Shown here in pieces: positions 52,382 through 61,023 of a stretch of 64,000 bases of DNA (its first letter is position 1; the number at the start of each line of letters is the position of its first letter). The notes beneath the pieces were generated by a model. That model saw nothing but the letters and a program-made list of their open reading frames with translations, was not told where the DNA came from and made no database searches. The stretch lies in the NCBI GenBank assembly GCA_900318085.1, contig ONJF01000015.1:1-64000 (forward strand). Reading direction: 5' to 3'. The translations under genes were made by a program, and so were the position numbers. Source of the DNA: an uncultured Bacteroidales bacterium. Its GTDB lineage: Bacteria > Bacteroidota > Bacteroidia > Bacteroidales > F082.

Positions 52382-53071
52382 ATGACACAATTTAGAATTT
52401 TATTGGCCGAAGACGACAGGAATTTGGGCATGATTCTCAAGGCTTTTCTCGACTCAAAAGGCTATTTAACCGCCCTTTGCATGAATGGCGAAGAGGCATG
52501 GAACCAATTTCTAGCCAACGATTTTGACCTTTGTATCACCGACATCATGATGCCCGTCATGGACGGCCTCACCCTTGCCAAGAGAATCAAGGAAACGAAT
52601 CCCATGTTGCCTGTGCTTTTCCTCACCGCAAAGAAAGAGCAGGACGACATTTTGGAAGGTTTCGGCGTAGGCGCAGAGGACTATATCACCAAACCTTTCA
52701 GCATGGACGAGCTCCTGGCGCGCGTCAAGGTGTGGCAGCGTTGGAGCTCCTATGTGCAGGTGCAGTCGCAGCCTTCGGTGTTTCACCTGGGCGGGTTCAC
52801 CTTCGATGCTCCGCGCCATCTCCTCGCCAAGGACAACGACCAGCACAAGCTGACCTCGAAAGAGTCGGACCTGTTGCTGCTCTTGTGCGAGAACATGGGC
52901 AACACTTTGGAACGCTCCAAGGCCCTGCAACAGATCTGGGGCGAGGAGTCGTACCTCAACGCCCGTTCGATGGATGTCTACATCACCAAGCTGCGCAAGT
53001 ACTTCAAGGACGACCCCGAGGTCGACATCCAGAATGTGCATGGCGTGGGATTCAAGCTGGTGGTGAGGTAA
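52382..53071 (+). CDS. rprY: OmpR-family response regulator, RprY-like
   Basis: A 229-residue protein. The receiver domain has the acidic pocket EDD (residues 9-11), phosphorylation site Asp54 (DLCITDIMMPVMDGL), Thr (LFLTAKKE) and Lys (YITKPFSMDELLARV). A winged-helix DNA-binding domain follows (LTSKESDLLLLLCENMGN, NARSMDVYITKLRKYFKDDP). Sequence and length match Bacteroides RprY. Its usual partner kinase RprX is not adjacent, so the kinase must be elsewhere. Confidence 0.9.
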   Translation: MTQFRILLAEDDRNLGMILKAFLDSKGYLTALCMNGEEAWNQFLANDFDLCITDIMMPVMDGLTLAKRIKETNPMLPVLFLTAKKEQDDILEGFGVGAEDYITKPFSMDELLARVKVWQRWSSYVQVQSQPSVFHLGGFTFDAPRHLLAKDNDQHKLTSKESDLLLLLCENMGNTLERSKALQQIWGEESYLNARSMDVYITKLRKYFKDDPEVDIQNVHGVGFKLVVR

Positions 53072-53098
53072 AACTATAGGCAACATCGCTATAAAGAC

Positions 53099-53139
53099 AG
53101 ACGCGAAACATCTCGAAAGGGATTTTTGCGTCTTTTTTT
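53099..53139 (+). terminator. Terminator of rprY
   Basis: AGACGC..AAA and TTT..GCGTCT form an imperfect stem followed by seven T. TATCTTTG at 53142-53149 just after it is a -7 element for the next small ORF. Confidence 0.75.
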
Positions 53140-53154
53140 CTTATCTTTGCAGAC

Positions 53155-53367
53155 ATGAAACGGTGGTTTTACATAGTGTTTCTTGTTGGGATGGTGGCGT
53201 TTTCGGCCTGCAACCGCCTTGTAGAGACGCGGCGCGCCACGTCTCTACCAACCGACGTGTCGCCCGAATTGTCCGCCATCGACAGCTCGCTCCCCACCGG
53301 CACCTACACGCTCCGCGTCGCCATGGAGGACGGACAGGTGTTTTCGGATAAGGTGGTGAAGGAGTAA
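53155..53367 (+). CDS. Chimeric 70-residue ORF: lipoprotein signal, translated palindrome, T9SS tail
   Basis: Residues 1-20 are a lipoprotein signal (MKRWFYIVFLVGMVAFSAC). Residues 23-31 (VETRRATSL) are encoded by the palindromic element at 53221-53248. The remainder (SSLPTGTYTLRVAMEDGQ..) is the end of a T9SS sorting tail, almost identical to the tail of the next gene (GPLPAGTYTLRVTMDDGQ..KVVKE). A promoter-like TATCTTTG precedes it. It is either a decayed T9SS cargo gene with its middle deleted, or a small expressed surface lipopeptide. Confidence 0.6.
   Translation: MKRWFYIVFLVGMVAFSACNRLVETRRATSLPTDVSPELSAIDSSLPTGTYTLRVAMEDGQVFSDKVVKE
53221..53248. repeat. TAGAGACG palindrome inside the chimeric ORF
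   Basis: The arms GTAGAGACG and CGTCTCTAC surround GGCGCGCC. The 28 bases equal the reverse complement of 9922-9949 exactly. Confidence 0.9.
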
Positions 53368-53480
53368 GATTCAAAAATAAAACGGAAATAATTTGTTTGA
53401 AACAAGTATTTTTCGTATTATTGCAGCGTAAACAAACTGAATGATACGCATTGAATATTTAATCAATAAAACAAATTACC

Positions 53481-55022
53481 ATGAAAACAAAGAGATTATT
53501 ATTCTCCGTCATTGCCATGGCTTTGGTGTCATTTGTCGCTCGAGCCCAGGAGTCCAACCTACAGGCGATACCTATCAAATATGTGAATTATGACATCTGT
53601 GACATCTATGGAATGATGCAGCAACGGAATGGCGACATCATCACGGACTTGCGACTGGCCCAGATCGATGGTAGCAGCGTCATTCCTTTGGGACACCTTC
53701 TGTATAAACTTTCCCCAGCCACCCTTCAATTCACAGACTCTTTGCTATTGGCCGACACCGACGACCCTATCTATTTCTTTGCGAAGGATCCTCAAGGAGA
53801 GGGAAACATTAGAACTAACATAGAACCCGACGGTGACGGCAACACACTCCTCCGCATCTCGCACTTCTCCGATGACGGCCTCAATGTCATCGAAGAAGAC
53901 GACGTGGTGGTGCCACTCTGCGAGGGCGAGGCATTCGAATACCTATTTAGCGACATGATTGACTGTCAAGGAAACCTGATCTTGAAATACTACAAGGAAA
54001 CTTATCCCGACATATACGAAGGACATATCGCTCGCTATGCGCTTGACGGGACGCTGCTTTATGAAAACACGATTCCAGAAAGCCAGAACTTCATCAACAC
54101 GATGGAAGTGTTCAAGGAGTCGCCCCTGGAATACTGCCAATGGAAGAAAAGCGACAATGGATTCCTGAACTTTTATGTGCTTGACTCCACCTTTCAGACG
54201 AAAAACACTTACATTGTCAACAAAATGCTATATGAGGACACTCCCAACGACATACAAGAATACTTTGAATTCGCCTCTTCCTATTCCACTTTCGTGATTC
54301 CCGATGGAGAAGATGTGCTGGTGGCGGCGAGATATGTAAGACAGGACCACGGCAATTTGGAGGATTTTGGCATCGCAGCGGCGCGTTACGAACTGCGCAC
54401 CATGCAACGCAAGGCCTTGGTGCAGTTCAACGATTATCTCGGGATGAATGCCGACGCAGACTGTTTCGGCTTCAAAAAGATGCAGGATGGCACGGTGTAT
54501 CTCCTTTACAGGGAGGTCGGCATGCCTGTCAAGTATTGGATGACCGTGGTCAAGATGGATGGCGACCTCAATGTGATATGGAAGCGCTATTGCGAGACAC
54601 CGGAGGGAATGACGACTATCTGTCCCTACAGCACCGATGCTACCATTATGCTTGATGACGGCGAAGGTGTCGAAACTGGCTTTGTGATAGCGGGCGGTAG
54701 CTTTGACGAGGTGACATACGATGGAGGCGTGTTTTACGGTATCCTTACCCACGACGGCGTCACTGCAGTTGCCGAAGGTGGCATAGAGATTCGCCCCTAC
54801 ATGTTCTACCCCAACCCCACCCAAGACCAACTCCACCTGCAGTACTCGCCCGATGTGCAGCCCAAGCAAATCGAGCTCTACGACCTGCAAGGCCGTCTCG
54901 TGCGCTCGCAAGGCAACACCTTCGAGACCTTCGACCTCGGCCCTCTGCCTGCTGGCACCTACACGCTCCGCGTCACTATGGACGACGGGCAGGTGTTCTC
55001 GGATAAGGTGGTGAAGGAATGA
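53481..55022 (+). CDS. Secreted T9SS cargo protein
   Basis: A 513-residue protein with a signal peptide (MKTKRLLFSVIAMALVSFVARA). The body (about 25-430) consists of recurring beta-rich segments (LAQIDGSSVIPLGHLLYKLS, GHIARYALDGTLLYENTI, VVKMDGDLNVIWKRYCET) and reads like a propeller made of short strands. The last 75 residues form a T9SS tail (FYPNPTQDQLHLQYS..LYDLQGRLV..LPAGTYTLRV..KVVKE). It is probably surface-exposed or secreted; no enzyme motif is recognised. Its tail is the likely donor of the tail in the preceding short ORF. Confidence 0.8.
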   Translation: MKTKRLLFSVIAMALVSFVARAQESNLQAIPIKYVNYDICDIYGMMQQRNGDIITDLRLAQIDGSSVIPLGHLLYKLSPATLQFTDSLLLADTDDPIYFFAKDPQGEGNIRTNIEPDGDGNTLLRISHFSDDGLNVIEEDDVVVPLCEGEAFEYLFSDMIDCQGNLILKYYKETYPDIYEGHIARYALDGTLLYENTIPESQNFINTMEVFKESPLEYCQWKKSDNGFLNFYVLDSTFQTKNTYIVNKMLYEDTPNDIQEYFEFASSYSTFVIPDGEDVLVAARYVRQDHGNLEDFGIAAARYELRTMQRKALVQFNDYLGMNADADCFGFKKMQDGTVYLLYREVGMPVKYWMTVVKMDGDLNVIWKRYCETPEGMTTICPYSTDATIMLDDGEGVETGFVIAGGSFDEVTYDGGVFYGILTHDGVTAVAEGGIEIRPYMFYPNPTQDQLHLQYSPDVQPKQIELYDLQGRLVRSQGNTFETFDLGPLPAGTYTLRVTMDDGQVFSDKVVKE

Positions 55023-55196
55023 AGACGGGGGATTGCAAATCCCCAAGTTCTGGATTGCTCCAAATGATGCGGTCCCTTTCTTTTTAGGCAAAAAATTTGT
55101 TTTGGACAACAAAATATTTGTATTTTCGCAATCGATAACAAAAACAAAACAGATATCATGCCGCTAATGTGACATGGCTAATACACCCTCATCACA

Positions 55197-56843
55197 ATGA
55201 TTAAGCACTTGTTAAACAGAAACAAAGGATTGTTCCTGCTTGGAGCCTTGGCCTTGTTTTTCGGGGCCAAGGCTTCGGCACAGGAATGGACCTATACATC
55301 AGATTATATTTTCAATGGCGAAACGGTAACCTATTATAGAGATGTTTGGCAAAAGCAGGACGGTGGGGTTATTGCTGCTGGGAGGGAGCACACCGTCAAC
55401 CATGACTATTGGCCCTTATTGACGCACCTTTCGCCAAACGGAACCGAATTGGAAAAAAGGATATTTGATAGACCCGCATTCACTGGACTGTGCCCTCATG
55501 TCTTCTTCGACAAAGAAGGCAACACCTTCGCGCTCATGTCATACCATCCTGACTACGACGATTCCACCCCCAATTTCTTCCTCAACTTCGACAATCCGCC
55601 CGACTACGCCACCCTCAACCTTTACAAACTCGACGACGAACTCAACATCCTTGAAAGCCACGAGCACAGGTTCCAAGTTGACACGGCCGTTTGTCCTCAC
55701 CAAAGCTGTACTCCAAACGGGTTTAGCGGGAGACTGACCATCCTCACCGCCGAATCGGACGGGAACGACATCGTTGGCCTCTATGTCAAATCGCCCACTT
55801 TTGACGTTCACAACCCAAGAGGACACGACTCACTCTTCTTCTTCAGGATGGACTTCGACGGGAACTTCATCGACAGGGTTGGCTACGAAATGGAAAGCAC
55901 AGGCGGGGGCATGGATACGAATTGGCTTTATTATCAATTATGCCGAGTCGACAACGGGTTTGTCTTTTACTACAACGACGCGCCGGATATTTACTATACC
56001 ACACCCGACGGCAAGGATAGGGTTGGGACGCCCGGCACCGCCTTTTTTATCGACAAAGACTTCCAAATCCTGGATGTGAAGGCTTTTCGCCAACAAGCCG
56101 ACATAAACCCAATTATTGGCGACATGTTCCAACAGATGTCGGTAGTGCGCAGCCCGCACAACTCGGCCTATGTCACTTCCTTATACTGCAAGCCGCAAGG
56201 ATCAGGACAACAAGGCATCGCTCTCTACGAATTTGGCGATCCTGAAAGAGCAGGCACGCTGCCCATGATACGATATACGGAAAGGTCGTCAGGGCGACAG
56301 ACCTGGGACAAGGTCGCCTTGCTGAAAGGTGTCGACATCGCCCAAGACAACACCATCTTTTTAGGATACGTCCTGCATCCGGATTACTATATACTATGCA
56401 TAGACAGGCTGACCCCCGATTTCGACACCATAAGGACCTGGAGATTGGGCGAAGAGGAAGAGTACGCAATAACGCTCTATACCATTAAATCGACAGAAGA
56501 CAATGGAATACTTGTGGTCTACACATACAACTTGTATGGCCAAAACTTTTACCATAACACCATTGCAAAAATCTCAGCCGAGGATTTTATGGCAGTTAAA
56601 GAGGACGAAACAACTCCTCTTTTCACCCTCCTTCCCAACCCCACCACGGGCCTCATCAACATCACGGGCAAGGATTTGAAACAAGCCGAAATACTCAACA
56701 CCCTCGGGCAGCGCGTGGCCAACGCCACGGGCGAGGGCGAGACACTGCAAATCGACCTCTCCGAATTGCCCACTGGCGTCTACTTCGTCAACATCACTGA
56801 CAAGGAAGGGCGCAAGTGCGTGCGGAAGGTGGTGAAGGAATAA
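55197..56843 (+). CDS. Secreted T9SS cargo protein, paralogue
   Basis: A 548-residue protein with an N-terminal signal (GLFLLGALALFFGAKASAQ). The body has the same style as the preceding cargo protein (AGREHTVNHDYWPLLTHLSP, SLFFFRMDFDGNFIDRVGYE, ILCIDRLTPDFDTIRTWRLG), suggesting a common beta-propeller fold. The C-terminal T9SS tail is LLPNPTTGLINITG..ILNTLGQRV..LPTGVYFVNITDKEG..KVVKE. The start at 55197 lacks a strong upstream motif but is the only one that keeps the signal peptide. Function unknown. Confidence 0.8.
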   Translation: MIKHLLNRNKGLFLLGALALFFGAKASAQEWTYTSDYIFNGETVTYYRDVWQKQDGGVIAAGREHTVNHDYWPLLTHLSPNGTELEKRIFDRPAFTGLCPHVFFDKEGNTFALMSYHPDYDDSTPNFFLNFDNPPDYATLNLYKLDDELNILESHEHRFQVDTAVCPHQSCTPNGFSGRLTILTAESDGNDIVGLYVKSPTFDVHNPRGHDSLFFFRMDFDGNFIDRVGYEMESTGGGMDTNWLYYQLCRVDNGFVFYYNDAPDIYYTTPDGKDRVGTPGTAFFIDKDFQILDVKAFRQQADINPIIGDMFQQMSVVRSPHNSAYVTSLYCKPQGSGQQGIALYEFGDPERAGTLPMIRYTERSSGRQTWDKVALLKGVDIAQDNTIFLGYVLHPDYYILCIDRLTPDFDTIRTWRLGEEEEYAITLYTIKSTEDNGILVVYTYNLYGQNFYHNTIAKISAEDFMAVKEDETTPLFTLLPNPTTGLINITGKDLKQAEILNTLGQRVANATGEGETLQIDLSELPTGVYFVNITDKEGRKCVRKVVKE

Positions 56844-56907
56844 AGACAGGGGGCGCCAATGCACCGAAACTTGCAAAACAGGGAAACTCAAAAGGGTTTC
56901 CCTATTT

Positions 56908-58095
56908 TTATGGTTTCAGCGGCTCTGCCTCGGGCAACTGCACCGAAGTGTCGACCATAAAGCCGAAAGTCACATCGATGGGGATAATCCAAGTGGTGTT
57001 GCATAAAATGACTAGAAAACGATGGCGGCGCTCGTCACGGATGATGGCGCTGCGATAGCCTTTCCACCAACCGAAATGGAAATAGATGTCAGGATATTCC
57101 TGGCTCAAACGCCAGCCGAAGCCATAGTTCTCACCGTTCTTCCAGTCGGGCGAGCCCGGCACGAAAGCCTCGGCCTGCAGGCTGTCGGGCAGCAACAGGT
57201 GTGCGTCCAAGGCTTGGTTGTATCTCCAAATGTCCTCCACCGTCGAATACATGATCTTGTCGCCCATCACACCGTTGAGGTAATCGTTTTGCGTCTTCAC
57301 CGGACCACTGCGATACATGTCATGACCTTGCACTTCGGTAGGCACATACATCGAGACCTCATTATCATTGCGCATGGAATAGATATAGGAACTGTTCATG
57401 CCTACGGGCTCGAAGATACGCTCGCGCATGAAGTCCTCAAAATGCTGTTGGCTCACCCGCTCCACCACCGTGGCCAACAGGGCATAGTTGATGTTGTTGT
57501 AGAAATAGACCGCATCGGGGGCACCATAGACTTCCGGCTTCTTGTCGATGAGCATCTTGATCAACGCCTCGTTGGAGAAGGGTTTCTTGCGGTCGGGCCA
57601 GAACTCGTCGGCCATCGAGTCGTAGCGCGGCAAGCCCGAGCGGTGGGTGAGCAGCATCCTGACCGTCACCCCCTCATAGGGAAACTCGGGGATGTACTTC
57701 TTGATGTCCGTATCGTAGTCGAGTTTCCCGTCGGCCTTCAAGAGCATAATGGCTTCGGCGGTGAACATCTTCGAGTCGGACGAGAGCTGGAAGGCGTCTT
57801 CGATGCGCAACGAGTCCTTTTGGCGCTTGGTCAGGTCGCGCCATCCAAAGGCTTTTTCATAAACAATCTCCCCCTGCTCGGCATAGAGCACCACGCCATT
57901 AAGACCGTTGCGCGACAAGTCGGTAAAGACCTTGTCGGCCTGCTTGGCGCGTTTGGCCACTATGGCCTTGTTCATGTCGAAAAACAGGCTGTCGACATTC
58001 AGGACGGGCACCTCGTGGCCACAGCGACGACTACAAAGGACGACCGATCCGGTAACAAGCAGAAGAAGTACTATGAGAAAGGTTTTTCGCTTCAT
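56908..58095 (-). CDS. Serine beta-lactamase-like hydrolase
   Basis: About 395 residues from ATG 58093-58095 (MKRKTFLIVLLLLVTGSVVLC). The penicillin-binding-protein/class C beta-lactamase fold is marked by the nucleophile motif SDSK (FQLSSDSKMFTAEAIML), the Tyr motif YNN (VYFYNNINYALLATVVERV) and the C-terminal HFGW segment replacing KTG (YFHFGWWKGYRSAI). The N-terminus suggests a lipoprotein or membrane anchor. Such proteins act as esterases, D-peptidases or have unknown substrates; beta-lactam resistance should not be assumed. Confidence 0.88.
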   Translation of the reverse strand: MKRKTFLIVLLLLVTGSVVLCSRRCGHEVPVLNVDSLFFDMNKAIVAKRAKQADKVFTDLSRNGLNGVVLYAEQGEIVYEKAFGWRDLTKRQKDSLRIEDAFQLSSDSKMFTAEAIMLLKADGKLDYDTDIKKYIPEFPYEGVTVRMLLTHRSGLPRYDSMADEFWPDRKKPFSNEALIKMLIDKKPEVYGAPDAVYFYNNINYALLATVVERVSQQHFEDFMRERIFEPVGMNSSYIYSMRNDNEVSMYVPTEVQGHDMYRSGPVKTQNDYLNGVMGDKIMYSTVEDIWRYNQALDAHLLLPDSLQAEAFVPGSPDWKNGENYGFGWRLSQEYPDIYFHFGWWKGYRSAIIRDERRHRFLVILCNTTWIIPIDVTFGFMVDTSVQLPEAEPLKP

Positions 58096-58185
58096 TTTCG
58101 AGGCAAAAGTAAGCAAAAGAGGCTTTCGTTTTGCCTATTTTGGGCCAAAATGAAGAATTCTACCGTGTAATTCGCTAATAATTAC

Positions 58186-58193
58186 TACTTTTG
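58186..58193 (+). promoter_or_regulatory. -7 element of the DEAD-box helicase gene
   Basis: TACTTTTG (TAnnTTTG) lies 36 bases before ATG 58230, in the divergent gap shared with the serine hydrolase gene. Confidence 0.55.
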
Positions 58194-58229
58194 CAGCCCG
58201 AAACACAACCTAATACATTTCATTATTTC

Positions 58230-60359
58230 ATGTCACAATTTACCGATTTTGGATTGAATCCCGCTCTGTTGAGGGCTATTAAGGAGCTGGGGTTCGAGAA
58301 TCCTATGCCGATCCAGGAACAAACGATTCCTGTGCTCCTTGAGCAAGATGTTGATTTTGTTGGTCTTGCACAGACGGGAACGGGTAAGACGGCTGCCTTT
58401 GGCTTGCCGTTGTTGAACAAGATTGACGCCGAGCAGCGTTGCATTCAGGCGTTGATCCTCTGTCCGACGCGCGAGCTCTGCATGCAGATTACCCGTGACT
58501 TGCGCAACTACGCACGTTACATTCCAGAAATCCTGATTGTGCCCGTCTATGGCGGTGCCAGCATCGAACTACAGTTCAAGGACCTAGCCAAGAAACCGCA
58601 GATTATCGTGGCCACGCCCGGCCGTCTGCGCGATATGATCCGCCGCAACCGCGTCGACTTCACCAATGTGAAGACCATGATCCTCGACGAGGCCGACGAG
58701 ATGCTGAACATGGGTTTCCAAGAGGAGGTCGACGACATCCTCGAGTACATGCCCAAGGAAGGTCGCCACACCATGCTCTTCTCGGCCACCATGCCGAAAG
58801 AGGTGGAGGCCATCCTCAACAAGTACATGACCGACCCCGTGAAGGTGGCCGTGGGCGAACGCAATAGCGGCACCGCCAACGTCGACCACATCTACTACAT
58901 GATGGCCGCCAAAGACCGTTATTCGGTGCTGAAGCGCATCATCGACTACACGCCGTCCATCTATGGCATCATCTTCTGCCGTACCAAGCTGGAGACGCAA
59001 GAGATTGCCGACAACCTCATCCAAGATGGCTACAATGCCGCCGCCTTGCATGGCGACCTCTCGCAAGGCATGCGCGACAATGTGATGGACCACTTCCGCA
59101 AGCGCAGCCTGCAGCTGCTGGTGGCTACTGACGTGGCCGCCCGTGGCATCGATGTGAAGGAACTGACGCATATCATCAACTACAACCTGCCTGACGACAT
59201 TGAGACCTATGTACACCGCAGCGGCCGTACGGGTCGTGCAGACAAACGCGGTATCTGCTTGAGCCTCATCAATTTGCGTGAGAAGAGCAAGATCAAGAAG
59301 ATTGAGAAGATCGTGGGTCGTCCCTTCGAGAAAGCCATGATCCCGACGGGCAAGGAAGTATGCGAGAAGCAACTCTTCAACCACATCGACCGCATCGAGC
59401 ATGTCGACATCAACCGCGAGGAGATCGACGACTACCTGCCTGTGGTCTTCCGCAAGCTCGATTGGATGAGCCGCGAGGAACTCATCACCCGTATGGTGGC
59501 ACTCAACTTCAACCGTTTCCTGGATTACTATAAGGACGCTGTCGACCTTAATGTCACTGAACGCGAGGAGAAGAAAGACCGTAAGGAGCGCCAGATAGAG
59601 CGTGAGCATCGCGACGAGACCATGAAACGCCTCTACTTCGGCATGGGCAAGAACGACCATATCCTGCCGCAGAAGATCATCGGCAAAATCAACGATGTCA
59701 CCCGCTCGAAGAACATCCCGATCGGTCGCATCGACCTCTATCCCGACTTCTCGTATGTCGACGTGGAAGAGAGCTTCGTCCCGCTGATTCTCGAATGCTT
59801 CGCCGACCCGCACAGCAACCCGCGCGGCATCGTGGTGGAGGTCGCCAAGGAACAGCCTGAACGCAAGAAGGCCAGCGGTGGTGAGAAGAAAGGCTCTGGC
59901 GAACGCAAAGAACGCAAGGAGCGTCGCGAACGCGACGAGTTCCGCGAAAAGCGCGAACGCCGCGACGATAACTTCGCCGAGAAGAAATCGAAGAAGAAAA
60001 AGAAGGAGCGTGATGACGACCGTCCCTACTACAAGTCGGAGCGTTCGCGCGACGGTCACGAATGGCTCGAGCCCGATTGGAAAGAGCATCTTGACGACAT
60101 CGAGGTCTTCATCGACGATGACGACCGTCCGAGCCGCAAGCAGCGCAACGCCGAACGCGGCTTCGGTGCCAAGAAAGGCAGCGGAAGCGCGTCATCGAGA
60201 GGCGGCAACTCAAGAGGTGGCTCGTCGAGAGGTGGTGGTTCTAGAGGCAGTTCAAGAGGCTCTTCTTCGAGAGAGTCGGGGCGTGGCCGCCGTGGCGCCA
60301 GCCGCTATGAGGACGACTTCTATGCACCGCGCCGCCGTGGTGGAGGTAGAAGGAGATGA
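58230..60359 (+). CDS. DEAD-box RNA helicase with RG-rich tail
   Basis: 709 residues from ATG 58230 (MSQFTDFGLNPALLRAIKEL, the Q-motif region); the longer frame upstream is not conserved. The motifs are AQTGTGKTAAFGLPLL (I), PTRELCMQI (Ia), DEADEM (II), SATMP (III), RGIDVKELTHIINYNLP (V) and YVHRSGRTGRADKRG (VI). A DbpA-like RNA-binding domain (about 480-570) precedes a highly charged Arg/Lys/Glu linker and a Gly-Ser-Arg tail (SRGGNSRGGSSRGG). It remodels rRNA or mRNA, typically for ribosome assembly and cold adaptation. Confidence 0.95.
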   Translation: MSQFTDFGLNPALLRAIKELGFENPMPIQEQTIPVLLEQDVDFVGLAQTGTGKTAAFGLPLLNKIDAEQRCIQALILCPTRELCMQITRDLRNYARYIPEILIVPVYGGASIELQFKDLAKKPQIIVATPGRLRDMIRRNRVDFTNVKTMILDEADEMLNMGFQEEVDDILEYMPKEGRHTMLFSATMPKEVEAILNKYMTDPVKVAVGERNSGTANVDHIYYMMAAKDRYSVLKRIIDYTPSIYGIIFCRTKLETQEIADNLIQDGYNAAALHGDLSQGMRDNVMDHFRKRSLQLLVATDVAARGIDVKELTHIINYNLPDDIETYVHRSGRTGRADKRGICLSLINLREKSKIKKIEKIVGRPFEKAMIPTGKEVCEKQLFNHIDRIEHVDINREEIDDYLPVVFRKLDWMSREELITRMVALNFNRFLDYYKDAVDLNVTEREEKKDRKERQIEREHRDETMKRLYFGMGKNDHILPQKIIGKINDVTRSKNIPIGRIDLYPDFSYVDVEESFVPLILECFADPHSNPRGIVVEVAKEQPERKKASGGEKKGSGERKERKERRERDEFREKRERRDDNFAEKKSKKKKKERDDDRPYYKSERSRDGHEWLEPDWKEHLDDIEVFIDDDDRPSRKQRNAERGFGAKKGSGSASSRGGNSRGGSSRGGGSRGSSRGSSSRESGRGRRGASRYEDDFYAPRRRGGGRRR

Positions 60360-60411
60360 TTTTTTCGTCACAAAACTGACAAAACCTTCAAAACAATAGT
60401 TGTGGGAAGAA

Positions 60412-60461
60412 GCAACGGCACCCAACCGGGATGCCGTTGCCACACCCGACTAAAGTCGGGT
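60412..60461. repeat. Two hairpins before the GxxExxY gene
   Basis: GCAACGGCA/TGCCGTTGC (60412-60440) and CCCGAC/GTCGGG (60445-60460) form adjacent stem-loops between the helicase stop and the next ATG at 60479. Confidence 0.8.
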
Positions 60462-60478
60462 ATTAAAACTCAATTGAT

Positions 60479-60913
60479 ATGATTGATGTTGAGGCTTTAA
60501 AAGCTTATGCTTACGATACAATAGGTGCAATTCATGAAGTCCATAAGGAATTAGGGCCTGGACTGAATGAAAAAGTCTATCAAGAAGGACTTCAACTGGA
60601 GTTGTCGGAAAGAAACATCCCTTTTCAGAAAGAGTTGACGTTTCATCCCTTGTATCACGGCAAGGAAATGGAATCTACGTATCGGTTGGATTTCTTGGTA
60701 AACGATGACATTATTGTTGAGTTGAAGTCTGTTGAAAGTTTAAGCAATGAACATAAAGCCCAACTATTCAACTATATGAGACTAATGAAAGCTTCTGTAG
60801 GTATTTTGGTGAACTTCTATCCGAGGTTTGCTGAAATCGAACGTTATTTCTTTGATTCAGAAAGCAATGAAGTATACGCCTCCGATGGCTTTCCTATCAG
60901 AAAATACAGTTAA
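60479..60913 (+). CDS. GxxExxY protein, PD-(D/E)XK nuclease-like
   Basis: A 144-residue protein (ATG at 60479). The family signature ELGPGLNEKVYQEGL is clear near residues 27-41 (G-x-x-E-x-x-Y), followed by YRLDFLVNDDIIVELKSVE: the D...ExK core of PD-(D/E)XK nucleases. The gene is more AT-rich than its neighbours and is bounded on both sides by stem-loop elements, suggesting acquisition as a unit. Members are common in Bacteroidota; a nuclease role in DNA or mobile-element processing is likely, but the substrate is unknown. Confidence 0.9.
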   Translation: MIDVEALKAYAYDTIGAIHEVHKELGPGLNEKVYQEGLQLELSERNIPFQKELTFHPLYHGKEMESTYRLDFLVNDDIIVELKSVESLSNEHKAQLFNYMRLMKASVGILVNFYPRFAEIERYFFDSESNEVYASDGFPIRKYS

Positions 60914-60922
60914 AACCCAAGA

Positions 60923-60970
60923 GGCATCCGTAAGGATGCGTAGGAAAGCATGCCGGTTGGCTGCTTTCCT
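60923..60970. repeat. Two hairpins after the GxxExxY gene
   Basis: GCATCC/GGATGC (60923-60938) and AGGAAAGCA/TGCTTTCCT (60941-60970) form stem-loops ten bases after the stop codon and before menA. Confidence 0.8.
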
Positions 60971-61023
60971 TGTCTAATAAAAGCGGTTTTGTGAGTTTTG
61001 TAGGTTTTGTGAAATAAATAACT

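Noticed and set aside
56908-58095. Antibiotic-resistance beta-lactamase
   Set aside because: Motifs fit the broad serine-hydrolase family; the KTG position is HFG and nothing in the context indicates resistance.
58584-60089. 501-codon open frame opposite the DEAD-box helicase
   Set aside because: Antisense shadow; all helicase motifs are on the forward strand.
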